The notes under the pieces: generated by a model
What the model was told of the DNA's origin: nothing
What the model saw: only the letters and a program-made list of their open reading frames with translations
Database searches by the model: none
Position numbers and translations under genes: made by a program
Origin: Streblospio benedicti
Taxonomy: Eukaryota; Annelida; Polychaeta; Spionida; Spionidae
Length of the DNA stretch: 64,000 bases
Direction of reading: 5' to 3'
Assembly (NCBI GenBank): GCA_019095985.1
Contig: CM032666.1
Span: forward strand, 52,020,615-52,084,614
Part shown: positions 22,401 through 33,099 of the stretch, in pieces
Numbering within the stretch: the stretch's first letter is position 1
Layout: every line of letters begins with the position of its first letter

Positions 22401-22870
22401 TGGGTGGCCTTCTTCTCATGGGTGTAAGAGTAGTCATCCCCTCTGCTCTTAAAATGGAGGTACTGGAGTCCTTGCATGAGGGTCACCAAGGTATAGTGAA
22501 GTGCAAAGCATTAGCGAGACATTCAATCTGGTGGCCAGGTTTAACTCGAAATATTGAAGAATTAGTGTATTCATGCCAAATATGTGCAAGGAGAAAGGTA
22601 AACAAACCTGAGCCTTTGATCCCAACACCTTTGCCAGAACGTCCATGGCAATATTTAGGAACTGACATCTTGGAAAAGGACAAAGTAAGATATCTTTTAG
22701 TGGTGGACTATTTCTCCAGATGGATAGAAGTTGAACCACTGAAATCGGAATCTTCAAATGAGATCATAAGGACAATGAAAAGGATGTTTGCTAGGTACGG
22801 AATACCAGATATGGTAAGGTCAGACAATGCCAGATGTTATGATTCTGATGAATTCAGATTGTTCTCAATG
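19481..22870 (+). pseudogene. Gypsy C gag-pol reading frame up to the insertion
   Basis: The ATG at 19481 starts MSPLTLTPPKEIDFV; the open frame extends a little further upstream, but this is the first good start. In order along the frame come: gag, ending in an RGR-rich linker and two zinc knuckles (CGKCGKEPHDAQVC, CHKCGNIGHWKQAC, about 20225-20330); the aspartic protease with VDTGADVTVIP (about 20550); reverse transcriptase with KRVPFGIKSGPEKF and LMDDIVVYG (about 21280-21400); RNase H with SADSSSYGLGGVVAQ (about 21810); the integrase HHCC zinc-binding region (HEGHQG to CQICARRK, about 22470-22600); and the start of the integrase core with GTDILEKDKVRYLLVVDYFS. Gag and pol are one frame, as in several Gypsy lineages. 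Confidence 0.9.
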
Positions 22871-23870
22871 TGATTCCATTTCCAGTATTATTTAAATAAT
22901 TTGACATTATCTTGACCTTCAAATCCAAGATGGCTGTCACTTACCATGTGTAGTTTACATATTTTACTTTTAAACCTACATCAATGTGTAATACCTGGGC
23001 TTTAGGGTATAAAGGTGTCACTGATTCCATTTTCAGCATCATTTTAATCATTTGACCTTATCTTGACCTTCAAATAAAAAATTGCTACTACTTTATAGTG
23101 AACATTTTACGTATTTTATTTCTAAGCAATGTTGCTGTGTAATACATGTATTTTTAGCTTTTCAGGGTTACGGATTGCAACTGCACTGTATTATTTTACT
23201 GATTTAACCTGATCTTAACTCATAAATCCACGGTGATTTCATTTAGCATTGAAATATAACATATATACTGGTAAACATAATTTGAATGGTAATGGAATCT
23301 CAGCGTCTTCATACTGTAGTCATGAGAGAGTTATGCACAAAGATTATTACAGTAACAAAATTTATTCTAAACCAAAGAATATTTCATACAACAGATACAT
23401 TTTTTTATTTTACATATACAACAGATACATACAGATATATGTACATTTATAAATATATAACAGATAATATTCAAATATCATTTCCCTGGGGCAAAGCCAT
23501 AAGCCTCCTTCATTGAGTGGCTAAAGAATCTAGGGTCCCATTGCTTGGGAACCTCCAGTGTCTATGGTTCTTCCTTACCATCTTTCAAATCATTGTTGTA
23601 TTGATTGTGACAATTTGTTAATTGGCAAGAGCCACATGCTGATGTACATACCAAATTGCACAACTGACAGCTACATTTCTTCTAATGACAATGGTTTGTG
23701 GAATTGCAAGGTATGACATTAATCACACCCTGCGGTGCAACCTTTATATCATTCATTTTAAGGCAGTCATGTCATTGCTTTCCCACTCCCATTTAGAAGG
23801 AATATGGTTATGTTCCACCCAAACTAATACTTGGTAGTAGACCCTCAAAGAATGATATTTACTGGATGAA
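22871..23870 (+). repeat. Foldback arm, left
   Basis: Inverted copy of 25137-26112. Recognisable landmarks are CTGGGGCAAAGCCATAAGCC near its middle and CAAAGAATGATATTTACTGG at its inner end, each found reverse-complemented in the other arm. Confidence 0.85.
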
Positions 23871-23989
23871 ACTGTAGGTGGTAAACACTCTTGTGTGACA
23901 AATTGTTTAAAAGATGTCACTCTCTGAAAAGGCCCATGAGCTAAACAAGTTCTTTTAAAACATCTTCACGATAGAGGATGATGGCCCCC

Positions 23990-25120
23990 TTCACCCGCCC
24001 ACCAGAGCATAGCTTCATGGATGAACTTACAGACTTCGTTATCACCATTGAAATGGTGAAGAAGCAACTAACCAGCCTCTACACCGGAAAGGCATCAGGT
24101 CCAGATGGCATTCCAACATGTGTCTTGTCACAGGCAGCAGAAAAATCTTGAGGAGACCTTCACCCACCTGTTCCGGCTTTCCCTTGATAAAGGTCAACTC
24201 CCAGCTGAGTGGAAGAGTGCACTGGTTACGCCAGTTCAAAAGAAAGGCAGTAAAACGACAGCAAGCAACTATAGGCCAGTGAGTCTTCCATGCATGGTAT
24301 GTAAAGTCATGGAGAAGCTGGTGCAAGATCAGATAATGAAACACCTGCAAAGCAATAACAAAGCAACTTTTTATCAGAAAGGACAACATGGGTGCTTGCC
24401 AGGCCGGTTGTCACATAACTGCCTGAGGTCATGGATAACTGGACAAGTATCCTGGATGATGGCGACAGTGTGGAGATCGTATACATGGACTATCAAATGG
24501 CGTTTGACTCTGTCCCACACCGTCGTCTCCTAGCAAAAATACACACTTTCAGCATCGGAGGCAAAGTCCTCAAGTGACTGAAAGATTTCTTCACAGTCAG
24601 ACAACAGAATGTCGTCATTAATGGCACCCAATCACACAAGGTGCATGGGAGTAGCGGTGTGTACAAGTGTCCGTTGTTGGGCTGATAATGTTTGTCCTTT
24701 TCACTAATACCTGCCAAGATACGAAGATGTACATGAGAAGTGACACTGATGAAGGCCATTAGGATCTGCAAGTCTCAATGAAGCAGACAAGGATCTTGTG
24801 GTGGTGATGGACAACAGACTAGCATTCAAAGACCACATAGCGCAGGCAACATCAAAGGCGGATTGCATCGTTGGAATCATCCGCAAGTCTTTTTAACTAT
24901 CTGATGAAGAAAAACTTTGTCCAGCTGTACAAGAGTCTGGTGAGACCCATCCTGGAATATGGACCCTGAGTCTGGCAACCACACCTGAAAATATTGTGCA
25001 GTGATATCAAGGGTGTACAGCGCAGAGCCACAAACCTTCTATCCCATCTGTACAACAAACCCAACCCTGAAAGACCAAAGATTCTGAAGTAGAGCATCAA
25101 CACAAGAGGTGACTTGATCC
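23990..25120 (+). mobile_element. Decayed LINE reverse transcriptase between the foldback arms
   Basis: The plus strand shows VKKQLTSLYTGKASGPDGIP, LDKGQLPAEWKSALVTPVQK, GSKTTASNYRPVSLPCMVCK and, in other frames, VYMDYQMAFDSVPHRRLLAK and KDLVVVMDNRLAFKDHI. This is a CR1/jockey-like reverse transcriptase related to, but not the same as, the copy at 14458-15912. Many stops and frame changes are present, and the catalytic ADD segment is missing through an internal deletion near 24690. Confidence 0.75.
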
Positions 25121-25136
25121 AGGTATTCAAATAATA

Positions 25137-26112
25137 TCATCCAGTAAATATCATTCTTTGAGGGCCTACTACCAAGTATTAGTTTGCATGGAAAATAACC
25201 ATGATCCTTCGAAATGGGAGTGGGAAAGCAATGACATGACTGCCTTAAAATGAATGATATAAAGGTTGCACCGCAGTGTGTGATTAATGTCATACCCTGC
25301 AATTCCACAACCCATTGTCATTAGAAGAAATGTAGCTGTCAGGTGTACAATCTGGCATGTACATCAGCATGTGGCTCTTGCCAATTAACAAACTGTCACA
25401 ATCAATACAACAATGATTTGGAAGATGGTAAGGAAGAACCATAGACACTGGAGGTTTCCAAGCATTGGGACCCTAGACTTTTTAGGCACTCAATGAAGGA
25501 GGCTTATGGCTTTGCCCCAGGGAAATGATATTTGAATATTATCTGTTATATATTTATAAATGTACATGTATCTGTATGTATCTGTTGTATGAAATATTCT
25601 TTGGTTTAGAATAAATTTTGTTACTGTAATAATCTTTGTGCATAACTCTCTCATGACTAAAGGTATGAAGACGCTGAGATTCCATTACCATTCAAATTAT
25701 GTTTACCAGTATATATGTTATATTTCAATGCTAAATGAAATCACCGTGGTTTTATGAGTTAAGATCAGGTTAAATCAGTAAAATAACACAATGCAGTTGC
25801 AATCCGTAACCCTGAAAAGCTAAAAATACATGTATTACACAGCAACATTGCTTAGAAATAAAATACGTAAAATGTTCACCATAAAGCAGTAGTAATTTTG
25901 GATTCGAAGGTCAAGATAAGGTCAAATAATTAAAATGATGCTGAAAATGGATTCAGTGACACCTTTAAACCCTAAAGCCCAGGTATTACACATTGATGTA
26001 GGTTCAAAAGTAAAATATGTAAACTACACACGGTAAGTGACAGCCATCTTGGATTTGAAGGTCAAGATAAGGTCAAATTATTAAAATAATACTGGAAATG
26101 GAATCAGTGACC
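25137..26112 (-). repeat. Foldback arm, right
   Basis: Reverse complement of 22871-23870. By eye the arms agree at well over nine in ten positions, with scattered small indels. Confidence 0.85.
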
Positions 26113-26157
26113 CTGTTAGCCCCGAATTCCATGTATTACACATTAATGTAGCTTAGA

Positions 26158-26350
26158 AAATAAAAAACATAATTTTTTACGATATGCCCAGCGGCCATCT
26201 TGAAAACCGTCTAAAAAAACTATTTTGGATTGGGTAATTTTGGTAGACATTTTCCTGGGATAGAGGGGCATCATATCTATTGAATAAAATCATAAAACAA
26301 TTTCTTGCAATATTGCTGACAAAAAACCACTTAAAATGACTACTAATACA
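26158..26350. repeat. Dispersed repeat, copy 2
   Basis: Same orientation match to 1-196. It overlaps a diverged version of the unit found in the foldback arms (CATGTATTACACATTAATGT). Confidence 0.8.
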
Positions 26351-26884
26351 TGATTTTGTATTACACATTAAATTGGAGTGGTCAGAAATATTAGTCTGGC
26401 AAATCTTCAGTTTTAATCCGATCCTACCCAAATGTTTAGTGAGAGTGCTTGATTGTATCGTTAATGATGGTGAATAATATCAATATGATTGCATGAATAA
26501 TAACTTCACCAAAAAACTTTAAAAATTGCATTTGTATCAAAAACCTAAAAAATGCTATGTTTATGCAAATTAGGCATATGCAAATGAGGTAATTTGCATA
26601 TTCATTGTAATACCCTGAAAGCAGATTCAAATACCTTTTATATGAGATATCACACTTATCTCTATCTAACATACTAAAGATTTTGTAATGGTTTTTATAT
26701 TGTGTAGTTTTGGTCTAATTTACGCTGACGTTACCATGGAAACCACAATTTTTCTCAATTTTCCCTGCACTTCCCGTGCTGGCATCAGGCAGCGCCTTAA
26801 ACTAGACAAAATTCCGCAACTTTTGGTATATCGCAGTGCAAGGTTCCAAAATTTTGAGGGGTCATATGTGCAGCCCTATATGGG

Positions 26885-27544
26885 TTTAAGCATGTGACAA
26901 GCAGTCCATTTCATTCATCAGGCAATGGTGAAGCTGAGAGGGGGGTACAAACTGTCAAAAATCTCATGTGTGAGAAAGATGTTCATTTAGCCTTGATGAA
27001 CTATAGGGCAGCACCGCTACAGAATGGTTACTCACCAGCTGAGTTGCTAATGTCAAGAAGGTTAAAAACAAAGATTCCAATTCTACCTGAGCAACTCAAT
27101 CCAAAGTTGGTTGACATTGAAAAACTGAAATTGAGTGAGGAAGCCAATAAGATTAATCAAAAGGCAAATTTTGATAAGAGACATGCTACTAAACCATTAG
27201 AACAATTACATAATGGAGATGAGGTTTACTTGCCAGACAGATCGCAGTCTGGACAAGTTGTATCACAACATACGGATAGATCCTACTCAGTAGAGACTCA
27301 GACTGGCACATACAGGAGAAACAGGATCCAAATCAATAAAATGCCTAAAACAAACATGGATGGTGGTGACACAGAAAGGGGCATAAATCAACCAAGAATG
27401 GAACAAGCAACCATACCATCAAGTGTTGCTTGTCAGGAAGCACCAAGTCCATCTATGGTGCCACAGACAACTCCTCCCAGAAGAACCACCAGGAATAGCC
27501 GCTTACCATCTAAATTTCAGGACTACAAATTAGATGTAAAGGGC
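26885..27544 (+). pseudogene. Gypsy C integrase C-terminal part, right of the insert
   Basis: The reading resumes with HVTSSPFHSSGNGEAERGVQ, the end of the integrase catalytic core. It continues through a chromodomain-less C-terminus (LHNGDEVYLPDRS, RSYSVETQTGTYRRNRIQIN) to a tail ending RNSRLPSKFQDYKLDVKG. A pure A run lies at 27727-27747, between this frame and the 3' LTR. Confidence 0.85.
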
Positions 27545-28000
27545 TAGATTTGAATATCAGATCCTGGACAGCAAAGAGTGTTGATTTACCATGATACATT
27601 GCTGAGACTGTAGTGTTTGGGTGTTTGTACTATTTTTTATTCAAGGACAGTTTATAAATATGAATTATTGATAGTATGGTGAATTGTATTACGTATTAGA
27701 CTGACAATTGTTAACTTGCCTTGTAAAAAAAAAAAAAAAAAAAAAAATATTTCAAATTGAAATTTAAAGGAGTATTGATAAATGTTTATCACATATTTTG
27801 TTTTTCATTTCTGTAGGTAAAAGGAGATGAGATGTGTATTTGTACCATGGGTAGTTAGTTCATATTGTGATTTGTTAAAATGAAGATGATTCATTTATAA
27901 TCTAGGAGTATGTTTTATTTAGAATATTCTTGATGTACAATATCATGTGGATTTGTCATGTGAGAAAGGTTTAGTGTTAAACATTGTAAAGAAAGGGAGA

Positions 28001-28184
28001 TGTGGCATATGGCCATATACCATAATGTAAACAGCTTAGCTAGTGGCTTGAGGCAGTTATGATCTAAGAGCCTCATTCTGGGAAACCCCACTTCCTGTAT
28101 GACCTCCATGCTTGATATGTCTAATAAATCTTAATTCATACAAATCCATAGTTATCCATCTCTAGAGAATACATCCATACACCA
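28001..28184 (+). repeat. Gypsy C 3' LTR
   Basis: Direct copy of 19163-19347, preceded immediately by the purine tract AAAGAAAGGGAGA. Confidence 0.88.
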
Positions 28185-28204
28185 ATAATATAAAGCATGT
28201 ATTT

Positions 28205-28328
28205 ACCTGTTGAAGATAATTTCTTATTGCATTGAATCCAGCAAGAAAATTAATGACTGCTCTGTGTGTATGCCCAATTCATAGAGTTCCTCCTACTCTT
28301 GTGGGGAGTACCTTCCTGGTGAGGGAAT
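28205..28328 (-). pseudogene. hAT transposase exon piece between two Gypsy elements
   Basis: The minus strand reads SLTRKVLPTRVGGTL, a stop, then IGHTHRAVINFLAGFNAIRN and YLQQ, and ends at a CAG/GTAAAT splice donor. TRVGGTxW followed by a hydrophobic helix is typical of the hAT region just after the second catalytic aspartate. Gypsy A abuts its left codons at 28329 and the intron holding Gypsy C starts at 28204, so this 124-base island anchors the reconstruction of the nest. Confidence 0.8.
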
Positions 28329-28521
28329 TGTAATATTTTATGGCTACAGATGTTGACATATACGTTGCTTCAAGAACAAGTTTATTAAAAGACTACAACT
28401 TCCAAGATGGCTATCGCAATATATACAATAAAAACATAGAATACAGTACACAGTATAAAGTATCATATTAGCAGTGATATAAAAGTACAATTTATAGTTT
28501 GCAAATATGCAGACTACAACA
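28329..28521 (-). repeat. Gypsy A 3' LTR
   Basis: Element orientation is minus. The purine tract AAACAAAGGGAGA lies next to it (28522-28534 on the plus strand, reversed). Confidence 0.88.
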
Positions 28522-28829
28522 TCTCCCTTTGTTTAACTAAAGTGAGAGAAACGCTTTCTGTCATCAAAGCTTTTTAAGATCAAATGGTACTGTTGAAGAT
28601 AAGTTCAGCTGGGGATGGTGTCTTCCCATCAAGCGGAGTGGCACCTCAGTGACAGGTGGGATCTTCCGTACTTTAGCTTTGTCAAAAATACCTTCGACAG
28701 TCTGTTACATTCGCTCAATGAATCCATTAGATTGAGCATATCACGTGAACAAATGATTTTTACACTAAACTTACGGAAATCACTTGAAATGTACTGTGGA
28801 CCATGTGGAGGAGATGGAATTACCAAATA

Positions 28830-30880
28830 TTGCTTTCAAAAATCACGACTGAAGATGTATGGAGGAGACGTACAAGGAAATACGAAATTTTTGTCCCCAA
28901 GTGAAGAGATCTGTGGCAATAGTATGCCAAGCACATGGTGGCACCTCATGAGGAATGAACTTTCCTTAGATTGGGAAGGCCGATATTTCTGACAGGTACT
29001 GCATGTTGAAACAAAGTCCTCAATATGTTTGTTAATTCCATGCCAGAAAACTGCAGACCTGGCTCTCAGTTTACATTTTTCCATTCCTAGGTGACCATAA
29101 TGAAGTTGTTGAAGTATTTCCTGTTGCATGGTCTTAGGGATAATCAGTCGTGTCCCTTTTTAGTAGCAGGCCATCTTCTACAGCTAATTCATCTCTGTAA
29201 TTCCAGTACGATTCTAATATTGATGGGCATTCAGAGCGTGATTCAGGCCAGCCGGTAGAGATGGTCTCTCGAAGCAGATGCAGTTCTGGATCCTGATCTA
29301 TTCTCATGCGGAGGTCTTTAAGGCGAGCATGAGTAGCATTAAGTGATGCCTCTAACTCATGTACTGTGAGGTTGATGTCAGTGACTTCATCTTTATCAAG
29401 AGGTGATATCCTGGACAGAGCATCTGCTAATGGAATGTCTTTGCCAGGCTTGTACACAATAGTTGTATTGTATTTTTGTATACGAAGTAGCATCCGTGTG
29501 AGCCGTGGTGGAACATTAACAAGATTTTTCTTTGCTATGCTCTCGAGAGGCTTATGGTCAGTCTCTATGGTTACATGTCGCCCATAGACATAGTGGTGAA
29601 ATTTCTCCAGTCCCCACACGATTCCTAGCATCTCACGTTCTATGTTAGAGTATCTTGTTTCAGCTCCAGCTAGGGCTTTGCTTGCGAAAGCTATTGGGCC
29701 ATTCTTCTGGATGAGAGCTGCACCCAATCCGCTAAGAGAAGCATCAACTTGCAGTGTGAGAGGCTCTTTGTGATTATAGAATGGTAGATTCTTGTCAACT
29801 GTGATTTCATCCTTAGTTTCCTGAATAGCTTTGACATGTTCTGGTCCAATCACAAATTCATGGTCCTTGCGACAGAGATCGCGTAAAGGTGCTGTCACTG
29901 AAGCGATGTTTGGTGAGAATCTATGTAGATAATTAACCATACCTAGGAATGTTTGCATGGCTTGCAAGTTGTCTGGCTGCATGTTCTGAATGGCTTCAAC
30001 TTTCTTTGGATCTGGCCGTAACCCATTTCGTCCGATTAAGTGCCCGAAGAAGGGAATCTCTGACATTTTAGAATCATTTTGTCCTCGTTAAATTTCGGTC
30101 CCTTCTCTCGTGCCCGCTGCAGCACACTGTGTAGGGCAGCGTCATGTTCTGCCTCAGTCTGACCAAATACCACCAGATCGTCTGCAATGCCGACACAGTT
30201 CGGTATGTCACCAAAAGTCATGTCAATGAGTCTTTGGAATTCGTCTTGTGCACACGTAATTCCCATGGGCATTCGGTTGAATCGGTATCGACCAAATGAT
30301 GTGTTGAAAGTTGTCAGGTCAGCACTTTCATCATCCAGTTTGATATTCCAGTATCCAGAACGAGCATCTAGGATACTAAAGTATTGAGCGCCACTCATCT
30401 TTGCTAGTACATCATCGAGGGTCGGAGTGACATAGTGAGGTCTTCTGATTGCCACATTGAGGTCCTTGGGGTCTAGGCATAACCGTATCTTTCCATTAGG
30501 TTTGCTCACACATACACATGAATTTACCCAATTTGTGGGGTAAGTCACAGGGCTTAATATACCTTGTTGGCAGAGGTGGTCCAGTTCTTCCTTAAGTGCT
30601 TTTTTCAAGGCAATCGGCACTCTGCGTGGAGAATGGATAACTGGCTGTACACGGTCATCAAGCACTATTTTGCATTCAGTTTTAAAACATCCAATTCCAT
30701 CAAACACATCTGCGTATTTTTTCATAATTTTGTTTCTTAATTTGACATCACCGACTGGTGCTTTCTTTATTTCATAGTTAAAGCTAACGATTCCCATAGA
30801 TGCTGAAGTCTCAAGACCCAGTATAACTGGTCCTGGTGTGTCTGTAACAAAGAAGTCTGCATCTATCTTCTTGTTATCTT
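28830..30880 (-). pseudogene. Gypsy A pol region
   Basis: Reading from high to low coordinates, the domains are the RT with GIADDLVVFG, then RNase H with LQVDASLSGLGAALIQ and ETDHKPLESI, then the integrase zinc-binding region with HYGHLGMEKCK and STCQKY. This is a standard Gypsy pol order. The copy is broken. Confidence 0.85.
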
Positions 30881-30889
30881 TTTTCTATA

Positions 30890-32036
30890 GTACATCTTGT
30901 GGTGCCCAATTGTGGCACTTGTGTGCCTCAAACGCTGTGATTATTACAGAAGAAGGTGTTAATGCATTTTGTAAGTCACTCATTATGGTCTTTGCAGCAT
31001 GTAGTGGGAGAATATTTGCTTCTGCACCTGTATCAATTTTGCAACGGAGTTCTCGAGAGCAGTCAGCTGTGCAGAATTTTACATTCAGTAATGCCTCTTT
31101 GGTCGATGATAAGCTATTTATTGATAAGGTGTACATTGCATATTCTCCAGAACTGTCACTTTCATTGTCAGCTTCCATGGTGTGTACGTTTTGTGATTTC
31201 TGTTGGTCTTCAGGTTCTCTTAATGTTTTTGGCCTTGCCACTGATCGGCAACATTTGCGCCAATGTCCGATTTTGTGACATGAAGAACACCTAGAGCCTT
31301 TGGCAGGACAGGATTCAGTTGGTGTGTGTTGTAAACCACACCGTCCACAACTTTGCTGTATGGATATGTCTTTTGCAGTTTTTTGTGTGACGCGTGGCTT
31401 GTCACGGTTATGTCGTGATTTTGCGCGGTGCACGACTTCTACCTTCTTTAGATTACCTCTCAATTCCTCAAATTGTTGCAATGTTGCTTCTTCAGTTCTT
31501 GCTATTTTAATAGCTTCATCAACTGTAAGAGTCTCATCTTTTGGAAGTAATTTAGTTTGGATTCTATCGGATTGCACGCCAAAGATGATAGCATCAATCA
31601 GGTGATCATTGTGCTGGTCTGCTGGGTATTTGCATTCTGCAAGAATCATCCGGAGTCTTTTGACAAAAGCATCAATAGCTTCTCCTTCTTCTTGCTTGCA
31701 TGCACGTAGTTTGAAACGAGCCACCCGGAAATTACTTTTGGGCTTAACATATTCTTTGAACTTTTTCCAGTATATATCTAGTTTGAGACTGTCCGCTTGG
31801 GACAATTCCCATGTTTTGATGAGTGCTCTGCCCTCATTCCCACACCATAGCTTGAGATAGTTTACCTTTCTTTTTTCTTCCAGACCAGAGAGGGGTCCTT
31901 CGAAAATCAATTCACATGTTTCCTTGAAGTTTTCATAAGATTCATCAATACATGTACATGACCAGTCAATAGTAGGTGTTGGAATTCCTTGGAGACTCAC
32001 CATTGTCGGTTGCTTTATTTCATCTGGAGGAGCCAT
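30890..32036 (-). pseudogene. Gypsy A gag and protease region
   Basis: Starts MAPPDEIKQPTMVSLQGIP, passes a gag-type region with YLKLWCGNEGRALIKTWEL and AFVKRLRMILAECKYP, two zinc knuckles (CGRCGLQHTPTESC and CSSCHKIGHWRKCC), and reaches the protease at CKIDTGAEANILP. The family resembles invertebrate Gypsy elements with a small gag. The copy is broken. Confidence 0.85.
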
Positions 32037-32106
32037 TTAATATATAATTGAATTCTTTTCCAATCTTATTTAATTCACAGGGTTCTTTGTTTACCCTCTG
32101 ACACCA

Positions 32107-32292
32107 TGTAATATTTTATGGCTACAGATGTTGACATATACGTTGCTTCAAGAACAAGTTTATTAAAACTACAACTTCCAAGATGGCTATCGCAATATAT
32201 ACAATAAAAACATAGAATACAGTACACAGTATAAAGTATCATATTAGCAGTGAAAAAAAGTATTTAAGTTTGCAAATATGCAGACTACAACA
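32107..32292 (-). repeat. Gypsy A 5' LTR
   Basis: Followed, in element orientation, by TGGTGTCAGAGG, a leucine-tRNA-type primer site at 32097-32108, sharing its first bases with the LTR edge. Confidence 0.85.
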
Positions 32293-33090
32293 GGAATCAC
32301 CAGCAGATAATTGCTCGTATTGCTTGAGCATTTTGCCCATCATAACTGAAGCTCCATCCGAAGCCATGCTGACAACTTTTGATACAAAAATATCCCAATC
32401 AATAAAGTCACTTATTGCTAATTTCAATGCTTCAAAAATACTTGGTGAGTTAGCTTTTGTCATGTTCATAATCTTAAGAAATTTCACATTCACTTTACCA
32501 ATGTCATCCACAAATCTAATCATAAACATTTCTTGCTCAAGATGGCAGAGTCAGTTGCTCCATCACACATCAGAGCCAAGAACTGAGCCCTTTGTATATC
32601 AGTAAGATCTTGTTTGGCTTGTTTAGCAATGAATGATGTCATCTCTTTACAAGCTTCAACTGTGTTGTACTTTGTGCCAACAGAAATACCCTTGCTACTA
32701 TCAAGTTTATTCAGCATCACATAATCGCTATATGGGCGGTTCATCTTTGCAAGAAAATTACATTTTAAAAACATTTTATTTTTTCCCTAGTAAGATCTAT
32801 CATCGTATTCATAACCTTAACCAATGGCCTTTTCTTCGGCTCTCTCTTGGACTTCATAATTGACATTGCTATCATGTGTTGACCTGAACTTTCATGATGT
32901 TTAATACTCTCCAGCCTGTTAGAAGTGCAACCTTTTTCTGAAGTACAAATACTTTTAGAGGCCTCAACACATATGGTACATACCATAGACTTATCGTCCC
33001 TTATCACAAGAAAGTCCTCCCTCCCCTTCATCCATTCATGTTTATATGTTCTACATCTCCTCTGATTCTCATACTCGCGATGTACAGCTA
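32293..33090 (-). pseudogene. hAT transposase N-terminal exon(s)
   Basis: The minus strand begins with QTKEERLAVHREYENQRRCR and a KHEWMKGREDFLVI phrase. A zinc-finger-like segment follows (CTICVEASK, SNRLESIKHHESSGQH), then NRPYSDYVMLNKLDSSKGIS, LALMCDGATDSAI (first catalytic aspartate region) and SKVVSMASDGASVMMGKMLK (second). The pieces are in different frames, so there are at least two frame changes. The Gypsy A target duplication at 32293-32297 cuts the exon. The KIAA1586/ZNF862-like order supports the hAT assignment. Confidence 0.8.
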
Positions 33091-33099
33091 ATCTTTCTT

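Larger units (their letters stand above)
22871..26884. mobile_element. Foldback-like insert in Gypsy C
   Basis: The insert consists of a left arm 22871-23870, a LINE fragment 23990-25120, a right arm 25137-26112 that is the inverted copy of the left, and a right extension to about 26884. The extension carries the repeat also seen at 1-196 and a 60-base block shared with the edge of the minisatellite at 43460-43517. Each arm contains two diverged copies of a roughly 150-base unit with GACCTTATCTTGACCTTCAAAT and GTGTAATACATG phrases, and a third degraded unit follows the right arm. No transposase is present. The exact right boundary and any target duplication are unresolved. Confidence 0.75.
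19163..28184 (+). mobile_element. Gypsy LTR retrotransposon C, interrupted by a 4 kb insert
   Basis: LTRs of about 185 bases at both ends begin TGTGGCATATGG and end CATACACCA. They differ at roughly half a dozen positions, so the insertion is not recent. A tRNA-Leu-type primer site, a gag-pol reading frame and a purine tract (AAAGAAAGGGAGA) in front of the 3' LTR are all present. The coding part looks whole except for one large break, the foldback-like insert at about 22871-26884 within the integrase. No 5-base target duplication is evident. It sits in an intron of the hAT transposase gene, in the opposite orientation to that gene. Confidence 0.9.
28329..32292 (-). mobile_element. Gypsy LTR retrotransposon A
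   Basis: LTRs of about 190 bases lie at 28329-28521 and 32107-32292 (plus-strand reading TGTAATATTTTATGG to CAGACTACAACA). GGAAT is duplicated outside both ends (28324-28328 and 32293-32297). The LTRs differ by only a few bases and small indels, implying a fairly young insertion. The coding region (gag, protease, RT, RNase H, part of integrase) is broken in about half a dozen places and the integrase end is shortened. The insertion split an exon of the hAT transposase, just after its SDGASVMMG motif. A near-identical second copy is at 51858-56150. Confidence 0.92.

Noticed and set aside
19163-28184. 5-base target duplication for Gypsy C
   Set aside because: The bases outside the LTRs (CTTGG and ATAAT) do not match; the boundary may be off by a few bases or the duplication lost.
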